Positions 8,916 through 14,941 of a stretch of 36,209 nucleotides of DNA are shown piece after piece. The position numbers were made by a program, and so were the translations under genes. Origin of the DNA: a virus; the IMG/VR virus record IMGVR_UViG_3300027847_000728, positions 1 through 36,209 of that record, one strand, 5' to 3'. Position 1 is the stretch's first letter; each line of letters opens with the position of its first letter. The notes beneath the pieces are model-generated. The model saw nothing but the letters and a program-made list of their open reading frames with translations. It ran no database searches and had not been told where the DNA came from.

Positions 8916-8922
8916 GCGTTAC

Positions 8923-9114
8923 CTATTTCGGGTTCTGCGAGGGATAGGGAACCTTGGCCCAGTCGCCGCCCAAGTCGGTCGGCATACGGTTGCCCAGGAT
9001 GCCCCCATTGCCCGAACGAACGGCACCGCCGCTGCCCTTCAGGTGGCCCGGCATCTTGTTGCTGGGCGTCTTGTACGCCTTCGCGACCTTAGTCTTGCTC
9101 TTGAACGGAATCAT
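8923..9114 (-). CDS. Small basic protein, 63 aa
   Basis: ATG at 9114 is preceded by GAGGACAGTG, a clear ribosome-binding site, and lies 26 nt inside the upstream gene; a longer in-frame ATG at 9183 is less likely. The product is basic, with SKTKVAKAYKTPSNK near the N-terminus and a Gly-rich middle (KGSGGAVRSGNGGILGNR), and has no predicted membrane segment. Small Lys/Gly-rich proteins like this occur beside packaging and internal virion genes. No function can be assigned. Confidence 0.6.
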   Translation of the reverse strand: MIPFKSKTKVAKAYKTPSNKMPGHLKGSGGAVRSGNGGILGNRMPTDLGGDWAKVPYPSQNPK

Positions 9115-9490
9115 CACTGTCCTCGCTGGTGGTTTTCTTCCATGAAAATTCGATGTGGCTGTCCTGCTCTCCGGTGAGTTCATGTTTCGAGATCACCGGG
9201 AAGATGCGCGCAAGCAATTCCTTGCGGGTCGGGAGCCGGACGGTAGGATCATCCGACTGAGCATCCGCGATCAGATCCGCGACCAGATGGTCGTACAGAT
9301 CCTTGCTGCCCACGGTCTCATCGAGCTTCGCCAGAAGCTTTGCCCCAAACGATTTCGGCCTGCCGCCTGGGTTTCCAGACTGCCCAGGCTTGAACCCCGT
9401 CGTATTTCCGGCAGCGAACTTGCCGTTTTCGTCTCTGCCCTCGGCCAAATCACTCCCCGTTATTTGCCGCTCAGGTGAGCGACCCTCCAC
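9089..9490 (-). CDS. Putative terminase small subunit (DUF5681-like), 133 aa
   Basis: First gene after the long intergenic gap and first gene of the packaging/virion block. The N-terminal part contains FKPGQSGNPGGRPKSFGAK (about residues 33-51), matching the 'G-x-SGNPxGRPK' signature seen in DUF5681 proteins and some small terminases. A helical region follows (LLAKLDETVG... LPTRKELLARIFPVI) and then an acidic tail, where small terminases carry oligomerisation and TerL-binding parts. The start is GTG at 9490 with only a weak leader. No other gene near terL is a better candidate. The role rests on one motif and position. Confidence 0.5.
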   Translation of the reverse strand: MEGRSPERQITGSDLAEGRDENGKFAAGNTTGFKPGQSGNPGGRPKSFGAKLLAKLDETVGSKDLYDHLVADLIADAQSDDPTVRLPTRKELLARIFPVISKHELTGEQDSHIEFSWKKTTSEDSDDSVQEQD

Positions 9491-9558
9491 TCAGCGTTTC
9501 CGCGAGTGCCCCCCGGAGATTCCTTACGAGTCTCTCCGACTGCTTCCCCATGTAAACC

Positions 9559-9587
9559 GCCATGCCTCAGATCCAGGGGCGTGTCAA
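9559..9587 (-). promoter_or_regulatory. Weak promoter candidate with exact TTGACA box
   Basis: Leftward TTGACA at 9587-9582 is a perfect sigma70 -35 hexamer, but 17 bp downstream the -10 position reads CATGGC, a poor match. A TTTACAT further on is too far away. It may be an activated late promoter or chance. Confidence 0.22.
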
Positions 9588-9676
9588 GTGCATTCGGTGG
9601 TGAGAGAAATACATTTGGGGGGGGGATAGACCCACTCAAATAGGGGTCGCAATAGCGCCGGAGACTGAGCGTTATT

Positions 9677-9707
9677 CCCCTTTACAGACACTGGGCGGTC
9701 CTGTAGG
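9677..9707 (-). other. Stem-loop after the 93-aa gene
   Basis: On the leftward strand CCCTACAG (9707-9700) pairs with CTGTAAAGGG (9686-9677) with a two-base bulge and a 13-nt loop, six bases after the stop codon of the upstream gene. No U-run follows, so it is not a classical intrinsic terminator. It could be a weak terminator or processing site. Confidence 0.3.
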
Positions 9708-9712
9708 GCGAC

Positions 9713-9994
9713 TCAGTCCTGTCGGAACAGGCTTTTCAGGGTGCGCCTAACCGGGGGGCGCACGGGGGCCGCATCAGGGATAGAGCCACCGTTTCGGAGT
9801 CGCATCCAGTCGTAGGAGTTGTGCGATCGAGCCTTGCCCCCTTTGCAGGGCGTTGGGTCTTTTTGGAACTCATGCCATGACACCCGGCACCCGGCGTAGT
9901 TGCACCGCAGATCCTCCCAGAATTGGTGGAGTCCTGAGTACGGGTGGCAGTCGCACTTGAGGTAGTCCGCGTGGACGTTCTTCTCGCGTGCCAT
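9713..9994 (-). CDS. Cys/His-rich small protein, 93 aa
   Basis: Starts at ATG 9994, directly adjacent to the upstream TAA. Residues 14-50 contain Cys14, Cys16, His17, Cys31, Cys36 and Cys50 in KCDCHPYSG, RCNYAGC and PTPCKGG, suggesting a zinc-binding fold. The C-terminus is basic and proline-rich (PVRPPVRRTLKSLFRQD). It is the last gene before the long intergenic gap. A DNA- or protein-binding regulatory role is plausible but unproven. Confidence 0.6.
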   Translation of the reverse strand: MAREKNVHADYLKCDCHPYSGLHQFWEDLRCNYAGCRVSWHEFQKDPTPCKGGKARSHNSYDWMRLRNGGSIPDAAPVRPPVRRTLKSLFRQD

Positions 9995-10303
9995 TTAATC
10001 TCTGAACCTCCGAATCAGTGCAGGCAGCACCGGATTGTCTCTGCGGAGTTGCTTTGGCCTCCGCTTCCCCCCCTTCCCCGCGTGCCTGATTTCTAGGATC
10101 GCAGTCGCATCGGCGTGAACCTTGGAGACCGGATCTTCTCGGAGCCGCTCAAAAAACCATTGCGCGCACGCCTCCCAACCCTCCTGCCAATGTTTCTGCC
10201 CAGCCCATCCGCGATTGGGCACCAGCGGGTTCGCCTTGTGTCCTCGACTGTCCCCGGTTTGCTCAGACAAATTTGAGCGGCTCCCACCGGTGTGAGCGGT
10301 CAT
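9995..10303 (-). CDS. Hypothetical protein, about 102 aa (start uncertain)
   Basis: The frame is open from 10348, but the upstream gene ends at 10263. ATG 10303 overlaps it by 41 nt; a TTG at 10270 would give a shorter protein closer to the usual spacing here. The conserved-looking part is GWAGQKHWQEGWEACAQWFF followed by a helix and a basic segment (GKGGKRRPKQLRR). The C-terminal end is basic and arginine-rich. I do not recognise it. Its place among small replication-block genes suggests an early accessory protein. Confidence 0.5.
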   Translation of the reverse strand: MTAHTGGSRSNLSEQTGDSRGHKANPLVPNRGWAGQKHWQEGWEACAQWFFERLREDPVSKVHADATAILEIRHAGKGGKRRPKQLRRDNPVLPALIRRFRD

Positions 10304-10586
10304 CGTCCAGAATTGCTGATAGCAGTCCCAACCCGGTGTACGTTTCACGCAGGTTTCCCAACAACTGGTCGATCACCCGGAGCGTCTTATCGTCTCTCAC
10401 CGACAGGTCATCTCCATTCGGGTCTCGGCCTCGCAGTAGGCAAGCCCTCTCCAGCGAGATGTAGGTGAACGCATCCTCGATCTCCTCCCTGGCCTCCGCG
10501 CAGCCTCGCTCCCCTCGCCACTCCTGACCCCCATATTCCTTGCGACCACGCCGGTACCTCTCGCTACTTGCCTGCTCCAGTGTCAC
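10263..10586 (-). CDS. Possible MazG-like/all-alpha NTP pyrophosphohydrolase, 107 aa
   Basis: GTG at 10586 forms a GTGA overlap with the RusA stop and is preferred over the longer frame from 10652. The sequence YRRGRKEYGGQEW followed by REEIEDAFTYISLERACLLR (about residues 33-52) resembles the E-E-x-x-D helix of phage MazG-like proteins, where acidic side chains bind magnesium. The remainder is helical and acidic and lacks a second clear EExxE helix, so catalytic function is uncertain. Such enzymes shape nucleotide pools or alarmones in infected cells. Confidence 0.5.
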   Translation of the reverse strand: MTLEQASSERYRRGRKEYGGQEWRGERGCAEAREEIEDAFTYISLERACLLRGRDPNGDDLSVRDDKTLRVIDQLLGNLRETYTGLGLLSAILDDDRSHRWEPLKFV

Positions 10587-10942
10587 TTCAACTCCCCCCA
10601 AATCTGAACCGTTACTTTCCCGTGTTTCGGACGTGCTTTTTCCCATCGCCACTCCGGTGTGAACTGGTTGGGCTTATCGTCGAACTTCAACGCATCGCAG
10701 AGCCCGTCCTGAATCGCCTTCGTTGCTGCGTGCAGGTTGTCCGTATCAGGCTCACTGGTTGAGTGCCGCGTGTAACGCACCCGCACGCTCTTGAGTTCAC
10801 CGTCTGGCAACCCCGCCGCACGCATTGCGATGTAGGCATCGTGCCGCCACCGCTTGTTGAGTTTGCCCAGAACAGCCCAGTGTTTGTGCTGCCGGTTCAT
10901 TGGCGGCAGTCCCGCGAGTTCAAACTGTGCCTCGAAAGTCAC
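10583..10942 (-). CDS. rusA: RusA-like Holliday junction resolvase, 119 aa
   Basis: RusA is a dimeric nuclease that cuts four-way junctions before packaging. The family signature is clear: an N-terminal GLPPMNRQHKHW, then EPDTDNLHAATKAIQDGLCD (residues 64-83) with metal-binding Asp66 and Asp68 and basic Lys75, then Asp88/Asp89 in KFDDK. Length matches the family. The start is GTG in a GTGA overlap with the oxygenase-fusion gene, and the stop overlaps the next start the same way. It probably works with the Sak3-type annealing protein encoded on the other strand. Confidence 0.92.
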   Translation of the reverse strand: MTFEAQFELAGLPPMNRQHKHWAVLGKLNKRWRHDAYIAMRAAGLPDGELKSVRVRYTRHSTSEPDTDNLHAATKAIQDGLCDALKFDDKPNQFTPEWRWEKARPKHGKVTVQIWGELK

Positions 10943-11685
10943 TCCTCGATCTCCCGTTTCAGTTGCGCGAAGTTGAGAGTGTCTTTGTCCTCATCAAACT
11001 CGATGGAGAACACGAATCGGTTGCCCTCGTAATTGACCACCGTATGCTCGACCTGATTGTTGAAGAGGTAGAATCGGTTGGGCTCGTAGTGGAGTTCAAA
11101 GAACCGGCCCTGCGAGCGGGATTGATCCCTGGGCAGCGCGAACATCGAGGAGTGTCGGCCGTGAGTGAAGTCGGTCAGCATATTGATCGAGACCCCTCTG
11201 CGACCATCGGTGTGCCAGCCGTAGAACGAGAACGGGTCCATCGAGAGAACCCCGCAACGGAACGGGTGCCGGGCGTGGAGCCACTCCAGAAACGGGTCGC
11301 CCGCGATGATCGATGTGTCCAGTTTGAGGGCCAGCCAGCCCCAGTAGTTTTCCCACTCCTCGGGCCCGGATTGCAGCATCGCCTCGCGAATCTTCTCGGT
11401 GATCGTGGGGAGGTGCGGCAGTTTCCAAAACGCACCCTCCTCGTAGCCTGTTGGCGTGGGCGATGGCCGGGTCGCCGGAACGTCACCCTGGAACCCCAGG
11501 AGCCAGAGCGAGAGGGTGCGGTGAACCCCATCCTCGATGCGACCGTAGGGGTCGAGGCGGATCGGTTCTTGCAGACCGTTCTCGCAAATGTCCATCGCGA
11601 GAGCGTGGAGCCCAGGCGCATCGGCGCGCACCCGTTCCCAATCTATCTCTGCTGGCCCCCCCGCCAGAAGCTCGATCACCCTCAC
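10939..11685 (-). CDS. ParB-like domain fused to a 2OG-Fe(II) oxygenase, about 248 aa
   Basis: Residues 1-75 (counted from GTG 11685) resemble the ParB/sulfiredoxin fold: MDICENGLQEPIRLDPYGRI then EDGVHR (51-56) and LLGFQGDVPA. Residues 95-230 look like a double-stranded beta-helix dioxygenase: FYGWHTDGRRGVSINMLTDF carries the H-x-D iron pair (His158, Asp160), YLFNNQVEHTVVNYEGNRF supplies the distal His214, and Arg223 is placed to bind 2-oxoglutarate. The start is uncertain: the frame is open to 11760 but overlaps the upstream gene, and only GTG or CTG starts lie near its end. It may oxidise DNA, a nucleotide or a protein side chain; the ParB-like part may bind the substrate. I am not aware of a described protein with this pairing. 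Confidence 0.72.
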   Translation of the reverse strand: MRVIELLAGGPAEIDWERVRADAPGLHALAMDICENGLQEPIRLDPYGRIEDGVHRTLSLWLLGFQGDVPATRPSPTPTGYEEGAFWKLPHLPTITEKIREAMLQSGPEEWENYWGWLALKLDTSIIAGDPFLEWLHARHPFRCGVLSMDPFSFYGWHTDGRRGVSINMLTDFTHGRHSSMFALPRDQSRSQGRFFELHYEPNRFYLFNNQVEHTVVNYEGNRFVFSIEFDEDKDTLNFAQLKREIEE

Positions 11686-11696
11686 TGGTAGCTCAA

Positions 11697-12122
11697 TCAG
11701 AACTCCAAGTCTGGAATCGACGGCGCGTGCCCAAACCGCTCTTTGCAGTCCTTCTGCCAACTCACCAGTTTCTCGTAATCCTGAAACGCGCTCTTGATTC
11801 TGGACTCGATGATGAACGTGTAATCATTGAAAACGAGTTGCTCGTACCGCTTGTAGATAGGGTCTTGCCCATCGGTCACCGGGACCATCTGAGGGAATCC
11901 ATTTGAGGCCAGCACCCCGAACGCCCGTTTGACCTGATGGCGTGCCCACTTGTACTTCAGGCCCTCCAGATTCATTTCCTTCTCGGTGAAGAAGCCGCTC
12001 TCCAGCAACTCGTTCGCCGCTTCTCGGATGGTGAACGCCTTGCGCTGTTTCGACACCCATTCGAGAATTGCCGCACCCAGATTACGCTCTTCGTCGCCGT
12101 CGATTGTGATTTGATCGTCCAT
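11697..12122 (-). CDS. Putative winged-helix protein, 141 aa
   Basis: ATG 12122 follows AGAGGGG and starts just after the ParB-like stop. Residues 12-35 (AAILEWVSKQRKAFTIREAA) and the following NLEGLKYKWARHQVKRAFGV read like a winged helix-turn-helix with a recognition helix around 60-72. The C-terminal half is charged and helical, with a Trp and Cys near the end. It lies between two ParB-like genes in a replication/regulation block. DNA binding is probable; the target is unknown. Confidence 0.6.
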   Translation of the reverse strand: MDDQITIDGDEERNLGAAILEWVSKQRKAFTIREAANELLESGFFTEKEMNLEGLKYKWARHQVKRAFGVLASNGFPQMVPVTDGQDPIYKRYEQLVFNDYTFIIESRIKSAFQDYEKLVSWQKDCKERFGHAPSIPDLEF

Positions 12123-12123
12123 A

Positions 12124-13056
12124 TCAAAACCCCTCTGCTTTTTTAATCTTCTGGTATTCGGTTTTCGCCATGCGGTCCAACAATTGGGCCGCGTGGATAA
12201 CATCCTTGAAGAAACGCTTTGCGCCCTTGGGCATTCCCGAACTACCCGCACGCTTCTCGGCCTGCTCGCACTTCACGCGGATCTCGGAAGCGATAGACAC
12301 CCACGCCGGGAGGGCGGGCGGGATGTTGTGAAGCCGACTCGCTCCGATAAACCTCTCATCGTCTGATTCCGAGAGGCACAGTTTGGCGATCTTCTTCTGC
12401 TCGCTGCGCGGTTTCGCTGCGAGGTTGGTCATCGCCGCCAAGGTTTCGGCAGGTCGCACCCGGTGCCCGGACAGGTCTGCCTTGAAGACCTCCTCGGCCT
12501 CGGGAACCAGAGCCGCCATGTACTCCTCGGCGGCAAGAACCAGCCCCTGGTTCCAGTCCTTATGCTTCATGGACGGGAAACGGTCGGCCATCGCAACGTG
12601 CTTCTTGGTGCGGCGAACGGTCTTAGGGTCCACCCCCAGACGGCTCGCCACTTCCCTGTTCCCCCCTTTTCGCCCTCGGCCACCCGGAGAAACCGAGGCA
12701 TCGTGCCTCAGTTTATCTTCGATCACCCCGATCTCTTTCATGCGCTGGGCGCTGGCCTCGTAAGAGTCGAGCCCCTCCCGGCGGATGTTTTCTTCCAGTT
12801 CGATCTCCCGCAGTTGCTCATCGGAGAGCTTTGAGATCGGCGTGGCTGGGATCGACTTCCAGCCCAGTTTCTTAGCGGCCTCCAGCCTGCGACCCCCGGC
12901 CACCAGCATCCCATCGTCGCGGACCACAATCGGATGGATCAGCCCGTAGGTGTCCATGCTCTTGGCGAGCGCCGCAATCGAGCCCATTTTCACTCGCCTC
13001 CGCTCGCCCGTTTGGACTAAGCTGATATTGAGCCTCCCGCTGTCTCCGATTTTCAC
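12124..13056 (-). CDS. ParB-like DNA-binding protein, 310 aa
   Basis: GTG 13056 makes a GTGA overlap with the upstream stop, which fixes the start; the frame's upstream extension is a shadow. Residues 22-75 are a ParB N-terminal domain: IAALAKSMDTYGLIHPIVVR, a GGRRLEAAKKLGW motif and ENIRREGLDSYEAS, equivalent to the ParB boxes. Residues 130-155 are a helix-turn-helix (REVASRLGVDPKTVRRTKKH). The last third is basic and helical. No ParA partner is visible, so plasmid-like partition is unlikely from this region alone. A transcriptional, replication or anti-restriction role is possible. Confidence 0.8.
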   Translation of the reverse strand: MKIGDSGRLNISLVQTGERRRVKMGSIAALAKSMDTYGLIHPIVVRDDGMLVAGGRRLEAAKKLGWKSIPATPISKLSDEQLREIELEENIRREGLDSYEASAQRMKEIGVIEDKLRHDASVSPGGRGRKGGNREVASRLGVDPKTVRRTKKHVAMADRFPSMKHKDWNQGLVLAAEEYMAALVPEAEEVFKADLSGHRVRPAETLAAMTNLAAKPRSEQKKIAKLCLSESDDERFIGASRLHNIPPALPAWVSIASEIRVKCEQAEKRAGSSGMPKGAKRFFKDVIHAAQLLDRMAKTEYQKIKKAEGF

Positions 13057-13433
13057 TTCCCTACCTCCCCTGCAATCTCCAGAAAACTCGCCTCGCCACC
13101 CCGTGACCCTTGCACTTGGGGACGTTCGTCCACTCCTCCGCGAATCTTGAACGTGGCCTGCTGGTGCCACCTCGGCTTGGACATACCTTGGCCCGGTGTG
13201 TATCCGCCGGGTGCAAGCTCCAGGGCCGCAGCGACCACATCGCCCACCCCTGGCGGAAACCCGCCGCGAGTGTTGATGCAGGCGAGTTGGCACGCCTCCC
13301 TGAAAATTGCCGCTGGGACGTGTTTTGTCAGATTGCCCATCAAGCGCAGTTGGGCCTCTCCCAGATCCCGGCCAAAGGTCTGGTACATCTCCTCTAGCGA
13401 TCCTGCGCGCAGAGCCCGCTCTCGTTTGTCCAT
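13053..13433 (-). CDS. Possible replicative helicase loader, 126 aa
   Basis: Starts at ATG 13433 in a TGATG overlap with the initiator gene. Residues 12-70 (LEEMYQTFGRDLGEAQLRLM ... FREACQLACINTRGGFPPGVGDV) form a helical bundle ending in a PP-x-x-x-D/E helix, recalling the N-terminal part of phage helicase loaders of the G39P type. The C-terminal half is flexible and basic with Gly and Gln. Being the gene after an O-like initiator, as lambda P follows O, strengthens the idea. Sequence evidence alone is thin. Confidence 0.5.
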   Translation of the reverse strand: MDKRERALRAGSLEEMYQTFGRDLGEAQLRLMGNLTKHVPAAIFREACQLACINTRGGFPPGVGDVVAAALELAPGGYTPGQGMSKPRWHQQATFKIRGGVDERPQVQGSRGGEASFLEIAGEVGK

Positions 13434-14212
13434 CAGTCACCCCCCAAAATTCGTGCGGTCACAGGAAAGCTCACCACGTTGTCGGTTCGCGAGAGCAACC
13501 TCTCGGTGACCGGGAACCGTGACCCACTCACGCCGCCACCCTGAGCTTTGGCGTGCTGCCCCGCGAGTTGGTCCCAGTTTTTCCGCAGCTTCGGCACGCT
13601 CTGAAGCACACCCTGCCCGCAACCCGTACCCCAGAAATCTGATTCGGTGATCGCCCAGATCAGCACCTCCTCGACCACACTCGCCTCAATGCCGTCGAGC
13701 CTCAGAAGCCGATCCATCTCGACAAACCAAGCCCTGGGCGGCCGGGCCTGCTTTCGACGCGAGATGCCATAGGCCGCTGCCGATGAGTACAACGTGTCAG
13801 CGAAGAGGATTGTCAGGCGCTCTGCGTCTGGACTCTTATCTCTTTCTGTTTCTGTTTCTGTACTAGATAGAAGGCTCCGGTCGTTTACCCGCCATTTACC
13901 CGCCATTTGCCCGTCGCTTTCGCCGCAACTGTCCGCGGTGGCAGTGGAAACGTCCGCTCCAGATCCGGTTGAGATCCGGTTGAGATCCGGTTGGGCCATT
14001 TCGCGCTGCCAAATTTCGAGGAGGTTGGCAACGCGTCGGTGACCCATCTTCAGGATCTGGCAGTAGGCGGTGGCACTCTTGAGCCCGCCGAAAAACGTGT
14101 CCCCCTCAAAACGCAGAAACGCATACAGCGCGTCCCTATCGTTCAGGTTCGCGAGATAGAGCGCGTTGGGCACCCCGGTGAACCCGCTCCGAAAACGCTT
14201 CTCCTCTCTCAT
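13433..14212 (-). CDS. Lambda O-like replication initiator, 259 aa
   Basis: ATG 14212 overlaps the repressor stop (ATGA). Residues 8-75 (FTGVPNALYLANLNDRDALY through HRRVANLLEIWQREMA) look like an N-terminal winged-helix origin-binding domain. Residues 77-125 are low complexity, and their DNA carries three sets of tandem repeats, as lambda ori lies within O. The C-terminal domain (about 130-230) is helical with several Trp residues and would bind the loader or host helicase. No ATPase or primase motif is present, so it is an adaptor-type initiator. The function is inferred from architecture, internal iterons and neighbouring loader-like gene. Confidence 0.7.
   Translation of the reverse strand: MREEKRFRSGFTGVPNALYLANLNDRDALYAFLRFEGDTFFGGLKSATAYCQILKMGHRRVANLLEIWQREMAQPDLNRISTGSGADVSTATADSCGESDGQMAGKWRVNDRSLLSSTETETERDKSPDAERLTILFADTLYSSAAAYGISRRKQARPPRAWFVEMDRLLRLDGIEASVVEEVLIWAITESDFWGTGCGQGVLQSVPKLRKNWDQLAGQHAKAQGGGVSGSRFPVTERLLSRTDNVVSFPVTARILGGD
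13843..13860. repeat. Three tandem TTTCTG hexamers in a low-GC patch
   Basis: TTTCTG occurs three times head to tail, flanked by pyrimidine-rich sequence (13831-13870) that is much poorer in G+C than its surroundings. On the coding strand it encodes a Thr-Glu repeat. Being next to the 11-bp iterons, it may be the DNA unwinding element of the origin. Confidence 0.6.
13884..13916. repeat. Iteron set A: 11-bp repeats TTTACCCGCCA
   Basis: Two perfect copies (13884-13894 and 13895-13905) are followed by a degenerate third, TTTGCCCGTCG (13906-13916). The 11-bp period is about one helical turn and not a multiple of three, so the repeat is not an amino-acid repeat. Likely initiator or regulator binding sites. 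Confidence 0.7.
13961..13993. repeat. Iteron set B: three exact 11-bp repeats AGATCCGGTTG
   Basis: Copies lie at 13961-13971, 13972-13982 and 13983-13993 without mismatch. As with set A, each copy is read in a different codon phase, so conservation is at DNA level. Placement inside an O-like initiator gene strongly suggests a replication origin. Confidence 0.8.
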
Positions 14213-14427
14213 TCTGTGACCTCCTCGGGTTGCCAATTGGCTATATCGGCCAGGGAGATCTCGCCTCCGGTGAGCCGGACGATCCTCATCGCGAGCTTCA
14301 TCGACATTCTGGAGCGCCCTGAAACGATCTCGGAGATGTGAGCGCGGCCAACCCCCAGATCCCTAGCTAGAGAAGCCTGGGTCTGGCGAGGTCTTTCCGC
14401 GAGAAAAGTCTGGATGGGGTGGGCCAT
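14209..14427 (-). CDS. Cro/CI-type helix-turn-helix regulator, 72 aa
   Basis: Residues 15-45 (QTQASLARDLGVGRAHISEI then SGRSRMSMKLAMRI) are a classical XRE-family HTH; the whole protein is just this domain plus a short C-terminus. It lacks a dimerisation or cleavage domain, so it resembles Cro more than CI. It lies at the divergence point between the long leftward and short rightward operons and probably binds operators between 14,430 and 14,535. The predicted transcription start coincides with its ATG, so the mRNA may be leaderless. Its stop overlaps the initiator start. Confidence 0.88.
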   Translation of the reverse strand: MAHPIQTFLAERPRQTQASLARDLGVGRAHISEIVSGRSRMSMKLAMRIVRLTGGEISLADIANWQPEEVTE

Positions 14428-14433
14428 GTCCAG

Positions 14434-14462
14434 TTTTTACTGAACGGATTAAGCTTTGTCAA
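14434..14462 (-). promoter_or_regulatory. Leftward sigma70-type promoter
   Basis: TTGACA (14462-14457), a 17-bp spacer, and TAAAAA (14439-14434). The usual start 7 bp downstream is 14427, the A of the regulator ATG, predicting a leaderless transcript. It should drive the regulator, initiator and following leftward genes. A CTGAACG element, repeated at 14504-14510, lies in the spacer and may be an operator half. Confidence 0.72.
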
Positions 14463-14471
14463 GCGGAGGGG

Positions 14472-14499
14472 TTGCGGTTCTCCCCGCGTACTGTACATT
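14472..14499 (+). promoter_or_regulatory. Rightward promoter candidate
   Basis: TTGCGG (14472-14477), a 16-bp spacer and TACATT (14494-14499) give a moderate sigma70 match upstream of the rightward operon. The predicted start near 14506 leaves a 30-nt leader with AAGGAG before ATG 14536. The near-palindrome GTACTGTAC (14488-14496) overlaps the -10 and could be an operator. Confidence 0.45.
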
Positions 14500-14535
14500 C
14501 CTTCTGAACGAGCCACCCACCGCAAGGAGAACAAC

Positions 14536-14757
14536 ATGACCACACGATTCCTAAGCACCGATGGCAACACCACCGCCACCATCGTAAGCACGCCGACCTT
14601 CGACGTGGAGCGCGCAGGCGAGTTCGTCTTCATTGTGTCCCAGCGCGACACAACTACGGGTCGCATTTACACCAAGCCCTGGACTCGGGAGTTTGACACT
14701 GCCGCAGCCGCAGCGGGTTTCCTGCGCAGGGAAGATTGGACCCCCATCAACGATTGA
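14536..14757 (+). CDS. Small early protein, 73 aa
   Basis: First gene of the rightward operon. ATG 14536 is preceded by AAGGAGAACAAC; the longer frame from 14419 runs through the promoter region and is rejected. The product is a compact soluble protein with a beta-rich middle (TATIVSTPTFDVERAGEFVF) and an Ala-rich helix near the C-terminus (DTAAAAAGFLRRE). No family recognised. Position as the first early gene suggests a host-takeover or regulatory role, which is only inference. Confidence 0.75.
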   Translation: MTTRFLSTDGNTTATIVSTPTFDVERAGEFVFIVSQRDTTTGRIYTKPWTREFDTAAAAAGFLRREDWTPIND

Positions 14758-14770
14758 TAAGGAGAGCGAA

Positions 14771-14941
14771 ATGGCCAAGAGACCACAGCGATGGACGAGG
14801 GATGGCGACGATTGGACACGCGGAATGTACCGCTTGATTGAGATGACAGGCGGAGGCTGGGGGGTGTTTGTCGGCGACTCCTACCACGCGCTTCTGGACA
14901 CACTGGAACAGGCTAAGGCCTGGACACGAGGAGAAAACTGA
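14771..14941 (+). CDS. Small early protein, 56 aa
   Basis: ATG 14771 follows AAGGAGAGCGAA. The protein is rich in Trp, Gly and Asp (RWTRDGDDWTRGMYRLIE, then GGGWGVFVGD) and ends RGEN. Its stop overlaps the next start as TGATG within a 15-bp element repeated at 15299. The pattern looks like a small beta-sheet protein. It is not recognised. Confidence 0.72.
   Translation: MAKRPQRWTRDGDDWTRGMYRLIEMTGGGWGVFVGDSYHALLDTLEQAKAWTRGEN

Larger units (their letters stand above)
9491..9712. other. Longest intergenic region (222 bp), likely control region for the packaging/virion block
   Basis: No convincing gene lies here. On the leftward strand there is a stem-loop just after the upstream stop (arms 9677-9686 and 9700-9707), a run of nine G at 9617-9625, and an exact TTGACA hexamer (9582-9587). 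It separates the replication/early leftward genes from the packaging genes and is the only space large enough for a promoter, terminator or packaging signal in the leftward block. Which of these it holds cannot be settled by eye. Confidence 0.5.

Noticed and set aside
9663-9718. Inverted repeat GACTGAG ... CTCAGTC as terminator
   Set aside because: Seven-base arms with a 42-base loop and no U-run, partly inside the upstream gene; too weak to call.
10900-11691. Long rightward open frame of 263 codons
   Set aside because: It lies antisense to the oxygenase fusion gene, whose conserved motifs are on the other strand; no ribosome site, and long antisense frames are expected in GC-rich DNA.
12124-13056. 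Plasmid-type ParABS partition system
   Set aside because: Only a ParB-like gene is present; no ParA Walker-type ATPase and no clear parS repeats were seen.
13057-13440. N-terminal extension of the ParB-like protein
   Set aside because: This 128-codon extension is arginine/serine-rich shadow of the loader-like gene; the GTGA overlap at 13056 gives a normal start.
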